Origin: Clostridiales bacterium
GTDB lineage: Bacteria; Bacillota; Clostridia; Lachnospirales; Lachnospiraceae
Assembly (NCBI GenBank): GCA_029338615.1
Contig: JAQYAS010000048.1
Location: forward strand, 32,477-96,476
Reading direction: 5' to 3'
Length of the DNA: 64,000 bases
The notes beneath the pieces were generated by a model. It had not been told where the DNA came from. It searched no databases and saw only the letters and a program-made list of their open reading frames with translations. Positions 8,064 to 16,416 of this stretch are shown piece by piece. Position 1 is the stretch's first letter, and each line of letters begins with the position of its first letter. The translations under genes and the position numbers were made by a program.

Positions 8064-8783
8064 ATGAAGTCGCAAAAACTTTTATCCTATACCAGAAGGG
8101 CTTTAACTGATTATAATATGATTGAACCTGGAGATAAAATTGCAATTGGAATATCAGGTGGTAAAGACAGTCTGACACTCCTATATGCCATGGCAAGACT
8201 TCAAAAGTTTTATCCAATTCCCTATGATCTCGAAGCCATAACTGTCGATCTTGGGTTTCCGGATTTTGACACTTCTGGATTACAGGACTACTGTGGCTCA
8301 CTTGGTGTCAGATATACTGTCTGCAAAACACAGATTGGTGATATAGTTTTTAATTACAGAAAAGAACCTAATCCCTGTTCTCTATGCAGCCGTATGAGAA
8401 AGGGAGCTTTCAATGACTGTGCTGCCAGTCTTGGATGTAACAAAATTGCATACGCACACCACAAAGACGACGTTATAGACAGTTTTCTTATGTCTATGCT
8501 ATACGAAGGACGTATTCATACCTTTTCTCCTGTAACTCATCTGGAAAAATCAAATGTAACACTTATAAGGCCTCTTATATACGCCCTGGAAGGCGAAATA
8601 AGAGCATTTGCAAGAGATAACGACCTACCAGTCTGTAAGAATCCATGCCCTGCTGACGGCGTCACAAAGCGCCAGGAAAGCAAGGATATAATTGAAAAAC
8701 TCAAAATACATGTTCCAGAGATAAAGGACCGTCTGTTCTCCTCTATAGAAGGGGCTGAAATAGATGGCTGGAAACGCCATTGA
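8064..8783 (+). CDS. TtcA-like tRNA thiolation protein (PP-loop ATPase)
   Basis: A 239-residue protein of the TtcA/TilS ATP-pyrophosphatase group. The PP-loop is GISGGKDSLTLLY near residue 30. Cysteines in CSLCSRMRKG (around 110) and CKNPCPADG (around 192) match the ligands used by TtcA-type enzymes for an iron-sulfur cluster. TtcA makes 2-thiocytidine in tRNA; some relatives thiolate other bases, so the exact product is uncertain. AAAGGAGTCG precedes the ATG. The gene follows the recombinase by 30 bases and probably shares its transcript, which ends at the hairpin at 8821. Confidence 0.82.
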   Translation: MKSQKLLSYTRRALTDYNMIEPGDKIAIGISGGKDSLTLLYAMARLQKFYPIPYDLEAITVDLGFPDFDTSGLQDYCGSLGVRYTVCKTQIGDIVFNYRKEPNPCSLCSRMRKGAFNDCAASLGCNKIAYAHHKDDVIDSFLMSMLYEGRIHTFSPVTHLEKSNVTLIRPLIYALEGEIRAFARDNDLPVCKNPCPADGVTKRQESKDIIEKLKIHVPEIKDRLFSSIEGAEIDGWKRH

Positions 8784-8820
8784 AAATATACTGCTTATGA
8801 AAAAACAATACAATTGTATT

Positions 8821-8859
8821 AAAAAACTGCTGATATATGGAATATACCAGCAGTTTTTT
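8821..8859. terminator. Bidirectional terminator between ttcA-like and kinase genes
   Basis: AAAAAACTGCTG (8821-8832) pairs perfectly with CAGCAGTTTTTT (8848-8859), with a further five pairs inside after one mismatch. The arm ends give T runs on both strands, and the two flanking genes converge on it. Confidence 0.88.
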
Positions 8860-8911
8860 GTTATGTATAAATAATCAAATATTATACACAATATACAGGT
8901 TGTACCTGGGA

Positions 8912-9526
8912 TCAATAATTATTTACTATGTCATACAGGAGATCAATGGTCTTATCAATACCATATTTTGAAGTATTGATACATATATCATATCCCTTCA
9001 TCTCTCCCCATCTCTTGGATGTATAATAATTGTAGTACGAAGCTCTGGCCTTATCTTCTTTCTTTATCATATCCTTTGCCTTTGCCTCAGTGATATTATA
9101 TTTCTTTGCAATTCTTGCAGCTCTGTCATCCATATCTGCATACAGGAATACATTGACCACGTTATCCATATCCCTGAGAGCATAATCAGCACATCTTCCA
9201 ACAAATACACATGAACCATTCTTTTCAGCAAGATTCTTGATAGTATCAAAGGCTGCGAGAAAAACCTTATGATTCAGAGGAAGTTCTGTTGAATTGCCAA
9301 ATCCAAGTGAATATGGATCCATAACAAGTGAGTAAAGAAAACTGTTGGTCGGCTTTTCATCAAAGCTGTCAAAAATTTCCTCACAGATGCCACTGTCCTT
9401 TGCAGCTTCTTTTAATAATTCCTTGTCATAAAATGGAATATTCATCTTCTCTGCAAGTGCTTCACCTATCTGTTTACCACCGCTTCCAAACTGTCTGCCT
9501 ATAGTAATTATTTTCTTTTCTGCCAT
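8912..9526 (-). CDS. Cytidylate kinase-like family protein
   Basis: A 204-residue P-loop protein. It opens with KKIITIGRQFGSGGKQIGEAL, close to the GRQFGSGG pattern of the cytidylate-kinase-like family rather than the canonical CMP kinase P-loop. YDKELLKEAAK and the FVGRCADYAL segment are further family marks. These proteins are widespread in gut Firmicutes but their substrate has not been settled, so a CMP kinase role should not be assumed. I start at the ATG at 9526, preceded by GGGAGTGG; an in-frame start five codons upstream sits on that site. It has its own promoter and is a single-gene unit. Confidence 0.8.
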   Translation of the reverse strand: MAEKKIITIGRQFGSGGKQIGEALAEKMNIPFYDKELLKEAAKDSGICEEIFDSFDEKPTNSFLYSLVMDPYSLGFGNSTELPLNHKVFLAAFDTIKNLAEKNGSCVFVGRCADYALRDMDNVVNVFLYADMDDRAARIAKKYNITEAKAKDMIKKEDKARASYYNYYTSKRWGEMKGYDICINTSKYGIDKTIDLLYDIVNNY

Positions 9527-9605
9527 AATAACCACTCCCATCTTGTTTGTATTTATGTCGAAATATAGAATTAATGTACAAAATAATTAAAATACTATAT
9601 GGATT

Positions 9606-9634
9606 ATTATAACATTTATACAATAAACTGTAAA
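9606..9634 (-). promoter_or_regulatory. Promoter of the cytidylate kinase-like gene
   Basis: On the - strand, TTTACA (9629-9634), 17 bases, then TATAAT (9606-9611). It follows directly after the terminator of the rluD operon and lies 80 bases before the start codon. Confidence 0.75.
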
Positions 9635-9680
9635 TAAAAAAATATAGACAATTATACGTTATTTATGACAATTGTCTATA
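9635..9680 (-). terminator. Terminator of the sepF-divIVA-aroB-lspA-rluD operon
   Basis: TATAGACAATT and AATTGTCTATA (9643-9653 and 9670-9680) form a perfect 11-base stem; reading on the - strand a run of seven T follows. It is placed seven bases past the rluD stop. Confidence 0.88.
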
Positions 9681-9687
9681 CTTGTTA

Positions 9688-10611
9688 TTATCTGAGTTTT
9701 TTTAATTTATCTATCAATTCTCTGAAGTACGCAGGAAGTTCAGCATCAAATTCTACGTATTCACCCGTAGATGGATGTATAAACCCTAGGACTCCGGCAT
9801 GTAGTGTCTGTCCCTGCAGCTTAAAAGGACATTTCTTTGGGCCATATAATTCATCTCCCAGTATAGGGTGCCCAATAGAAGCCATATGTACACGGATCTG
9901 ATGTGTTCTGCCAGTCTCCAGTTGGCATTCTATAAGTGTGTACTGTCCTGAAAATCTCTCTAATACGCGATAGTGTGTTACTGCCCTTCTTCCATTGCGG
10001 TTGTTTATGGCCATCTTTTTTCTATCCTTGGGATTTCTACCAATTGGTTTATCAACTGTTCCTGAATCCTCGGATATATTGCCGTGAACAATCGCATAAT
10101 ATTTTCGTGTTATACTGTGTTCATGCAGCTGCTCAGAAAGACATCTGTGAGCCGTATCATTCTTACATACAACAAGGATTCCAGTTGTGTTCATATCAAT
10201 CCTATGAACTATTCCCGGTCTGAATTCGCCATTTATACCGGATAATGCCCCCTGAAAATGATACATAAGACCATTAACCAATGTACCTGAATAATGTCCT
10301 GGTGCAGGATGAACGACCATGCCTTTGGGTTTATTAACTATTATTATATCATCGTCCTCATAACGTATATCAAGATCTATATTCTCTGGTGTAATATTAA
10401 CCTCAACAGGATCAGGTATAGAGATATCAACCGTATCACCAGACTTGAATTTGTAGCTTGGCTTAACATTTCTACCATTGACCATAACAAGTTGGTCGTC
10501 AAAAAGTCTTTTGATGAAAGATCTGGAATATGAATCAAAATAATCAGCTAAAATCTTATCTATTCTTTTATCATTCCATTCATCGTATGATTCAATGTTA
10601 TATTCTTCCAT
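9688..10611 (-). CDS. rluD: RluD-type 23S rRNA pseudouridine synthase
   Basis: A 307-residue RluA-family enzyme. An S4 RNA-binding domain covers about 15-65 (IDKILADYF and onward). The catalytic Asp139 sits in the family motif HRIDMNTTG, and a second core motif reads GRTHQIRVHM. The family isomerises uridine to pseudouridine; the S4-containing version next to lspA is usually annotated RluD, acting on helix 69 of 23S rRNA. It starts six bases after the lspA stop and ends the operon. A second family member lies at 53876-54880. Confidence 0.9.
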   Translation of the reverse strand: MEEYNIESYDEWNDKRIDKILADYFDSYSRSFIKRLFDDQLVMVNGRNVKPSYKFKSGDTVDISIPDPVEVNITPENIDLDIRYEDDDIIIVNKPKGMVVHPAPGHYSGTLVNGLMYHFQGALSGINGEFRPGIVHRIDMNTTGILVVCKNDTAHRCLSEQLHEHSITRKYYAIVHGNISEDSGTVDKPIGRNPKDRKKMAINNRNGRRAVTHYRVLERFSGQYTLIECQLETGRTHQIRVHMASIGHPILGDELYGPKKCPFKLQGQTLHAGVLGFIHPSTGEYVEFDAELPAYFRELIDKLKKLR

Positions 10612-10617
10612 ATATAC

Positions 10618-11118
10618 CTATTTTCTCCTTACAATAGCAGTGAGATCATCATCTTTATACACGAACAGAACGAGTATTATTATCACCACAAAACTACATG
10701 TAACAAATATATCAGCTACATTAAAAACAGGGAAATTTATCAGGCAGAAATTAAACATATCAACTACATATCCCCTAAATATCCTATCAATCATATTGCC
10801 AATGGCTCCAGAAATAAGAAAAATAAGCGAAATCCTGAGAGGTGTATATTTGTGTTCTGTATCGGCTGCAAGTCTGTAATATATGTATATCGCTGCAATA
10901 AGTATCACAAATGTAATAGCAAGTAGGAAAACTATTTTACCAGAAAAACTTCCCCATGCAGCTCCCCGGTTTTGCACATATGTGAGTTTAAAAACACCAT
11001 CTATAATGTTTTCACTCTCCCCAACTGCAAAATTGCTGTGTATAAGACACTTAACCCATTGATCAAGTGCAGTCAGAAGAATAACTGCTAAAAGAGCCAA
11101 TGAAATTCTTTTTTTCAT
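10618..11118 (-). CDS. lspA: Lipoprotein signal peptidase (signal peptidase II)
   Basis: A 166-residue membrane aspartic protease that cuts the signal peptide of prolipoproteins ahead of the lipidated cysteine. Four membrane helices are visible. Catalytic aspartates are in the GAIGNMIDRI and VVDMFNF segments near residues 120-140, and the conserved NRGAAWG motif lies near 55. Likely clients in this window are the DUF3048 protein and DacF, both with a lipobox. AGGATGAGG precedes the ATG. The lspA-rluD order is common in Firmicutes. Confidence 0.95.
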   Translation of the reverse strand: MKKRISLALLAVILLTALDQWVKCLIHSNFAVGESENIIDGVFKLTYVQNRGAAWGSFSGKIVFLLAITFVILIAAIYIYYRLAADTEHKYTPLRISLIFLISGAIGNMIDRIFRGYVVDMFNFCLINFPVFNVADIFVTCSFVVIIILVLFVYKDDDLTAIVRRK

Positions 11119-11155
11119 ATTTTACCTCATCCTGTTCCAGTCTATATTACGATTA

Positions 11156-12238
11156 TCAGAGTTCAAATGCTTTCTTCATATCATCCATAGTTATAGCTGT
11201 ATTGATATATGCATCACCTATACTGTGAAGTAATATAAACTTGATCTTATCTCCTATCATCTTTTTATCATTTCTTGTGTATTCAATAACCTTATCCGGA
11301 TCCACAGGGTAATCTGTAAGCGTTGGAAATCCAAAACTTTTGAATGCACCAGTAATCCTGTCCAGATCATCTTTAGAAATATCACCATTATTATATGAAA
11401 TAACAGATGCAAGGCAGCATCCAATTCCCACACACGCACCATGACTAAGCTTAAGATCTAGATATCTCTCTATTGCATGGCCCAGTGTATGTCCAAAGTT
11501 GAGCAGAGCTCTTTCACCCTTTTCTGTTGGATCATTCTCCACAACAATACGCTTTATATTACAGCTGACACGAATCATCTCCAACAAAGATTCAGGATCT
11601 TTATCGATGATATTATCCCTGTTATCAATAAGCCAGTCAAAATACCTACTATCTTTTATAAGACCATGTTTAATGATCTCACCCATTCCGGATACAAACT
11701 GCTCATCAGATAACGTATTAATAGTAGATGTATTTATATATACAAGCTTTGGCATATGAAATGCTCCTACCATATTCTTATATGAGTCAAAGTCCACGCC
11801 CGTCTTACCACCTATACTGCTGTCTACCTGTGCAAGCAGGCTGGTTGGTATCTGTATAAAATCTATTCCTCTGAGATATGTTGCAGCGGTAAAACCTGTA
11901 ATATCACCTGTAACACCACCACCAAGTGCGATCAGCATATCATTTCTGTCAAATTTTGCAAGAATGAGTTTCTCATATATCATCTTTACCGTATCGAGAT
12001 TCTTTGACTCTTCCCCTGCATCAAATATTACAGACATCAGTTCCTTACATTTCCCATTGAGTTTTGATTCTATTTCTGCAAGATAAATAGGTGCAACATT
12101 GCTTTCAGTGACAATACACACCCTTCTATCAGCAATTCCCTGTCCAGCTAAAAGCTCGGGCAGGGAATTAAAATCATGCGCAAAGAAAATGTCATAAATA
12201 GGTTCACCATTCATATGAACAGTAAGTGTATTTTTCAT
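11156..12238 (-). CDS. aroB: 3-dehydroquinate synthase
   Basis: A 360-residue enzyme that closes DAHP into 3-dehydroquinate, the second step of the shikimate pathway, using NAD and a divalent metal. Family motifs: GGGVTGDITGFTAATYLRG around 106, then SLLAQVDSSIGGKTGVD, KNMVGAFHMP, and the metal-binding His region LNFGHTLGHAIE. Length is normal. AGAAGGAGAATG precedes the ATG and the gene lies 23 bases after divIVA. No other aro genes are nearby, so it seems to be a passenger in a division operon. Confidence 0.95.
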   Translation of the reverse strand: MKNTLTVHMNGEPIYDIFFAHDFNSLPELLAGQGIADRRVCIVTESNVAPIYLAEIESKLNGKCKELMSVIFDAGEESKNLDTVKMIYEKLILAKFDRNDMLIALGGGVTGDITGFTAATYLRGIDFIQIPTSLLAQVDSSIGGKTGVDFDSYKNMVGAFHMPKLVYINTSTINTLSDEQFVSGMGEIIKHGLIKDSRYFDWLIDNRDNIIDKDPESLLEMIRVSCNIKRIVVENDPTEKGERALLNFGHTLGHAIERYLDLKLSHGACVGIGCCLASVISYNNGDISKDDLDRITGAFKSFGFPTLTDYPVDPDKVIEYTRNDKKMIGDKIKFILLHSIGDAYINTAITMDDMKKAFEL

Positions 12239-12261
12239 TATGCATTCTCCTTCTAGTATTA

Positions 12262-12981
12262 TTAATTTCCAAATGGATTGACAAATGACTTGCCTCCAAG
12301 ATTTTTTGTGTAAACAGATGAATCACTTGAAACATTTCCATCCCCAGCACCACCCAACATGGAGTCGCCCATGGCTGAGCCGGATCCAGAACCAAGTGTT
12401 GATTCTTCTCGTCCCTGTGGATCACCATCATATGATCCCATAAATGCATTGCTCATTGATGATGCATCCTTTGAACCGGAATATGCAGTGGATGAAGCTC
12501 CCTCCCTGAGAACATCATCAAAATCAAGCCCCATCTCTTCATTAATAGGGTTCTGTGCCAGAAAACTCATATGTGACTCCATAAGATCTCTAAACGCACA
12601 TACATAATCTCTATACTGTTGTTTTATGCCATCAATACTGTTCTCGATTCTCTCGAGTTCTTCTCTGGCTTCCTGAACAATATTATTAGCCTTTATCTTG
12701 GCATCATTCTCAATAAGACGTGCCTTATCATTGGCATTCTTTGTTGACTCCTCAGCATTTTTTTCTGCAAGCATGAGGGATTTCTGTAATTTGGACTCAG
12801 TAGTTCTATAATGAACCAGACTGTCTGTGAGTGTCTTTACTTGATTTGTAAGATCTGCATTTGACTTGTATAGCTCAGTGTAACTGAGAACAACAATATC
12901 AAAAAATGCATCTACATCTTTTTTGGCATATCCCATTCCGTGTGAAAACTTTTTCTGTTGTAAATCAACTGGTGTAAGCAT
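12262..12981 (-). CDS. divIVA: DivIVA domain cell-division/polarity protein
   Basis: A 239-residue DivIVA-type protein. It begins MLTPVDLQQKKFSHGMGYAKKDVDAFF with the conserved N-terminal membrane-curvature domain (about 1-55), followed by a long coiled coil (about 55-160) and a Ser/Gly-rich C-terminal tail (about 190-239) ending in FVNPFGN. DivIVA gathers at septa and poles and recruits division-site regulators. It lies 27 bases after sepF, the usual Firmicutes neighbour. The window also encodes MinE, so both kinds of Min positioning factor are present. Confidence 0.9.
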   Translation of the reverse strand: MLTPVDLQQKKFSHGMGYAKKDVDAFFDIVVLSYTELYKSNADLTNQVKTLTDSLVHYRTTESKLQKSLMLAEKNAEESTKNANDKARLIENDAKIKANNIVQEAREELERIENSIDGIKQQYRDYVCAFRDLMESHMSFLAQNPINEEMGLDFDDVLREGASSTAYSGSKDASSMSNAFMGSYDGDPQGREESTLGSGSGSAMGDSMLGGAGDGNVSSDSSVYTKNLGGKSFVNPFGN

Positions 12982-13008
12982 ATGTAATCCCCCATAAATA
13001 ACATATAA

Positions 13009-13641
13009 TTAATACGTAGCCTTACTTGTATAAGAACCATTCTGAAGTGATCCCTCTGCCAGTTCCTCCCTGAGATCTCCAGATACATATGTTCCATTAG
13101 GTGTTGCCAGGAAAATATTACCTGAAATTGCCTGGAACAAACCATCAACAGCATAGCTGGCTCCACCTATGAAGTCGGCGATTCTCTGTGCTGTAGGAAG
13201 ATCCAGATCCTCCATATTAATGACTATGATCTGGCCTCTGTTGAGATGATCAATAATCATCTGTGCATCATCAAATTCATCCGGCTTTATCACGAATACC
13301 TCACTGTCATCATGTGCTCTGCCAGATCTTCCGTTTATTGATACAAGCTTACCATTTCCTGATCCGGTATTGCTATGAGACTGTCTCTGATTCTTAGCTG
13401 GTGTACTATCTCCTGCAGATGAATTTTTATATGATTTAAAAGACTTCAATGGTGATGATTTGCTTTTTGATGGCTTAGATGTCTCATAATAGTCATCTTC
13501 ATCCTCGTCATAATCATCTTCATCCTCCACCGTATCCTCCTCATCATAATCGTCTTCATCTTCATCAAACAAATCGTCATCAAAGTCATCATCGCTTGAA
13601 TCATTTAATTTGAAATAGTCAAGAAAACTTTTCTTTGCCAT
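13009..13641 (-). CDS. sepF: Cell division protein SepF
   Basis: A 210-residue SepF. The first 12 residues (MAKKSFLDYFKL) form the membrane-binding amphipathic helix. A very acidic linker follows (about 13-56, nearly all Asp, Glu and Tyr), then a basic Ser/Pro-rich stretch. The SepF core is at about 113-200: VFVIKPDEFDDA, then the INMEDLDLPTAQRIADFIGG motif. SepF anchors and shapes FtsZ filaments at the septum. The linker is longer and more acidic than in Bacillus SepF. It lies 18 bases after yggS. Confidence 0.93.
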   Translation of the reverse strand: MAKKSFLDYFKLNDSSDDDFDDDLFDEDEDDYDEEDTVEDEDDYDEDEDDYYETSKPSKSKSSPLKSFKSYKNSSAGDSTPAKNQRQSHSNTGSGNGKLVSINGRSGRAHDDSEVFVIKPDEFDDAQMIIDHLNRGQIIVINMEDLDLPTAQRIADFIGGASYAVDGLFQAISGNIFLATPNGTYVSGDLREELAEGSLQNGSYTSKATY

Positions 13642-13659
13642 GACTGTTCTCCTTTAACT

Positions 13660-14355
13660 CTATATATTATAATTTCGGGCACCAAAAATTCCTGTACCCA
13701 CTCTTACAAGCGTTGCTCCTTCTTCAACTGCAACTTCATAGTCGTTTGTCATTCCCATTGACAAGACGCTCATATCAATATTATCAATGCTTTTAGATTG
13801 TATGTCAAGTGATAAATCCCTTAATTTGCGGAAATAGACTCTGTTATCCTCAGGATCGTCTACAAAAGGAGCTATCGTCATCAAACCTTTTACCTTTATA
13901 TGTGGCATATTTTTGATTTCCATGATCAGGGGAAGAACTTCGTCACATGCAAGCCCAAATTTTGTCTCTTCCTGGGCTACATTTACCTCAATAAGGATAT
14001 TTACAATAACGTTATGTTTTTCGGCTTCCTTTTCAATCGTCTTTGCAAGATTAAGTGAATCAACTGAATGTATCATACACACCTTGTCAACTATGTATTT
14101 AACTTTATTTGTCTGCAAATGACCTATCATATGCCAGTTGACCGGTCTGGATACTGATTCATATTTGTCGACCAACTCCTGAACCTTATTCTCACCGAAA
14201 TCTACTGCATTTGTGTCTGCCAGGAGCTCTTCAATATCTGATAACGGTTTTGTCTTGCTAACCGCAATAAGGGTCACATCCTCCGGCGATCTTCCAACTC
14301 TCTCGCATGCTTTATCAATATTTCTTCTTACCTGCTCATAATTTTCTTTAAGCAT
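13660..14355 (-). CDS. PLP homeostasis protein (YggS/PLPBP family)
   Basis: A 231-residue single-domain protein with the alanine-racemase-like barrel. PLP-binding Lys is in LIAVSKTKP near residue 33; FGENKVQEL, WHMIGHLQTNK and LSMGMTNDYEVAVEEG are family motifs. YggS proteins carry PLP and keep free B6 vitamers balanced; they have no known catalytic activity. Two ATGs are possible. The one at 14364 touches the AGGAG, so I use 14355, nine bases past it. It precedes sepF, the normal Firmicutes order. Confidence 0.92.
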   Translation of the reverse strand: MLKENYEQVRRNIDKACERVGRSPEDVTLIAVSKTKPLSDIEELLADTNAVDFGENKVQELVDKYESVSRPVNWHMIGHLQTNKVKYIVDKVCMIHSVDSLNLAKTIEKEAEKHNVIVNILIEVNVAQEETKFGLACDEVLPLIMEIKNMPHIKVKGLMTIAPFVDDPEDNRVYFRKLRDLSLDIQSKSIDNIDMSVLSMGMTNDYEVAVEEGATLVRVGTGIFGARNYNI

Positions 14356-14388
14356 CGTACTCATCTCCTACGTTAATTATAATATATA

Positions 14389-15783
14389 TTAATATATAAG
14401 ATCTCCCTCATTCATGGAATGTCCATCCAAAAGTATTCTGTCATATCTCGATATTCCATATGATAGTCCGGATCTTACAATAGAATAATCATTTCCCGAT
14501 ACAATCACTTCAATGCGCCTGAACTCTGCTGTTCCCCTGGATACACACAGAACACCTTCAAGAGAATATCTTGCTGCTGTAGCCACCGAAAATGTATCGC
14601 TTGAGTTATTCTTTATGAGTACAGCATCAGAGCTTATATCTGAAGGATCAACATAACAGAATTTCTTATCTGTATAGTATATTACAGGTGAAATCTGTTT
14701 TACAGATTCCTTTCCACTACTGTCTGTTACAGATTGATTAAAATGATCTTTATCAGAATCACCACTTCCTCCAGTCAGATAATCCACCGGAATCATATAC
14801 ACATCCTTTGTGATGATTGATGATTGTGGAATCTTCAATCCACTTGACTCATCAAACTGGAAATTGATATCAAGGAAACGTTCATTTATATACTGTGCAA
14901 TGTATTTATTAAATGAAACAACGATATAATAACTGTTATCCTTTTCTATCTTGTCATATGTAGTTGTAATCTTTTTATTTGAATCATTTATAGTAAAAAC
15001 AGCATATGTGTTTTTGGTCACTTTATCATATTCTTCTTTGCTGAGTGAAATTGCTATTTTCCACTCTTCGTCATTTACAATTTTACACACCGGTGCTCCT
15101 GCCACAATCTGTGCTTCAGACTTGAGAGATGTCTTGGAATATACTGTCTTATCAAAAAGTTCAGATGAAAGACTGTCAACACTTATATTCTCATAGCCAT
15201 CCTGATAATACGTTACTAATCCGCTATAAGGAGCCTTTTCACCAGTTAATGCAGTATTGCTTGAAACCTGGTCGAGAGCCTGCGCCTCATAAAGCTCAAG
15301 AAGCTTGCTGTCTACACCCGTTTTAAAATTATATACATCTCCAAAATTAGATGCCGAAAAACCTGTCTTGAACATTTTGATCTGGCTGCTGATATCTGAG
15401 TAATCCGAACTTGTAAGAAGTTCATTTTCATTATTCTGTATATTATCCATTGCAGCCTGCATTGAACCGGATGTATCAATCGAAAATATATTAGAATTCT
15501 TTGATATCTTCTCACCATCCCGAACATAATAACATGGAGTGCCGGATGAAGATGCATTTATAATCGTTTCACTTCTGATAGCCAGACCTGTTGCTGTGAA
15601 ATCAGTGTCATATGTGCTTTGTTCTACTGTAAATATAACCGGGTCTGAATCATTAACATATGCTATAACCCTTATTAATATGTATATAAATACAAGAGTA
15701 AACAGAACAGTTCCAAATCCTGGTAATTTAAAATGTGGCTTTTCTATGTTTATCTTGGTATCTTTTCTCTTTATGGTTGCCAT
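14389..15783 (-). CDS. HlyD-like membrane-anchored protein in the division operon
   Basis: A 464-residue protein with one membrane helix at about 23-42 (LPGFGTVLFTLVFIYILI) and a large outer part. Signs of a HlyD/membrane-fusion fold are the paired lipoyl-like halves: TFTATGLAIRSETIINA early and APYSGLVTYYQDG at about 200. No ABC or MFS partner is adjacent. Proteins of this kind often sit upstream of yggS-sepF in Clostridia, so a cell-envelope or division role is a fair inference, but the function is unknown. GTAGGAG precedes the ATG at 15783. An upstream in-frame ATG at 15900 would run through the terminator and is rejected. Confidence 0.75.
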   Translation of the reverse strand: MATIKRKDTKINIEKPHFKLPGFGTVLFTLVFIYILIRVIAYVNDSDPVIFTVEQSTYDTDFTATGLAIRSETIINASSSGTPCYYVRDGEKISKNSNIFSIDTSGSMQAAMDNIQNNENELLTSSDYSDISSQIKMFKTGFSASNFGDVYNFKTGVDSKLLELYEAQALDQVSSNTALTGEKAPYSGLVTYYQDGYENISVDSLSSELFDKTVYSKTSLKSEAQIVAGAPVCKIVNDEEWKIAISLSKEEYDKVTKNTYAVFTINDSNKKITTTYDKIEKDNSYYIVVSFNKYIAQYINERFLDINFQFDESSGLKIPQSSIITKDVYMIPVDYLTGGSGDSDKDHFNQSVTDSSGKESVKQISPVIYYTDKKFCYVDPSDISSDAVLIKNNSSDTFSVATAARYSLEGVLCVSRGTAEFRRIEVIVSGNDYSIVRSGLSYGISRYDRILLDGHSMNEGDLIY

Positions 15784-15868
15784 ATGGCTGTCTCCTACAA
15801 TATATAATGAATCATGGCTATGCATGGTTATGTGATCATGCTCACGCATAACAACACAGTATATAGTG

Positions 15869-15904
15869 AAAAATGGCTGGCAATAATAGATATATGCCAA
15901 CCAT
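15869..15904 (-). terminator. Intrinsic terminator splitting the division cluster
   Basis: On the - strand ATGGTTGGCA (15895-15904) pairs with TGCCAGCCAT (15873-15882), with one G-T wobble and a 12-base loop, and five T follow. It lies after the P-loop protein gene and before the HlyD-like gene, so the division genes below probably have their own promoter within 15784-15868, which I could not fix. Confidence 0.7.
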
Positions 15905-15933
15905 CTTTACTTGGTATTTTGACAGGCTGAAAA

Positions 15934-16353
15934 TTAAAGTGCAGCAATTACACAGTCTCTATAATCATCAGGTACGTCATTGACGTCAGTTGCAAGACAT
16001 ATAACTATATCAACATCAAACATGTCTGAAATATTCTTTATCTCATCAAGAGCCTCTGCAATATGTGATTCTCCCACATAAGCTACAGTCTTAAAATTAT
16101 CTATGTATATCTTCTCAATATCGCTGTTCTGAGAGATGATACCCCTTATGAATCCTGTAAATGTATCAAACTTATTGATGCCATAGCTTGTACAGTTTAT
16201 CATATGTACTCTGTTGCTGAGCTCATACAGGTGCTTGTTATTATTATCAAGAAATACAACTGAACCTGAAACGACCTTTACCTCATTGTTGACCTTGTCT
16301 ATCAATGCCTTAGTCTTACCTTTGCCCTTATCTCCTGTAATAATGTGAATCAT
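15934..16353 (-). CDS. Small P-loop NTPase of unknown function
   Basis: A 139-residue protein that begins MIHIITGDKGKGKTKAL, a clear Walker A motif at residues 7-14. A hydrophobic strand ending in Asp (IEKIYIDNF, around 80-87) may be the Walker B. No other domain is present, and the protein is far too short for a PilT-type ATPase, a name sometimes attached to such proteins. AGGAGG lies at ideal distance from the ATG. It is the last gene of the run that includes dacF, and a terminator follows. A role tied to envelope or division is possible from context only. Confidence 0.7.
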   Translation of the reverse strand: MIHIITGDKGKGKTKALIDKVNNEVKVVSGSVVFLDNNNKHLYELSNRVHMINCTSYGINKFDTFTGFIRGIISQNSDIEKIYIDNFKTVAYVGESHIAEALDEIKNISDMFDVDIVICLATDVNDVPDDYRDCVIAAL

Positions 16354-16416
16354 TTTGATGCCTCCTGAAATTTGTTTTTTATTATAAATCGCATATCATA
16401 CTTTAAGATATGCAGT

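Noticed and set aside
15934..16353. PilT twitching-motility ATPase
   Set aside because: Only a Walker A at the N-terminus; 139 residues is far below a PilT protein, and no pilus genes are present.
16381..16403. Inverted repeat GCATATC/GATATGC between dacF and the P-loop gene as a terminator
   Set aside because: The stem is 7 bases and AT-rich, and no T run follows on the - strand.
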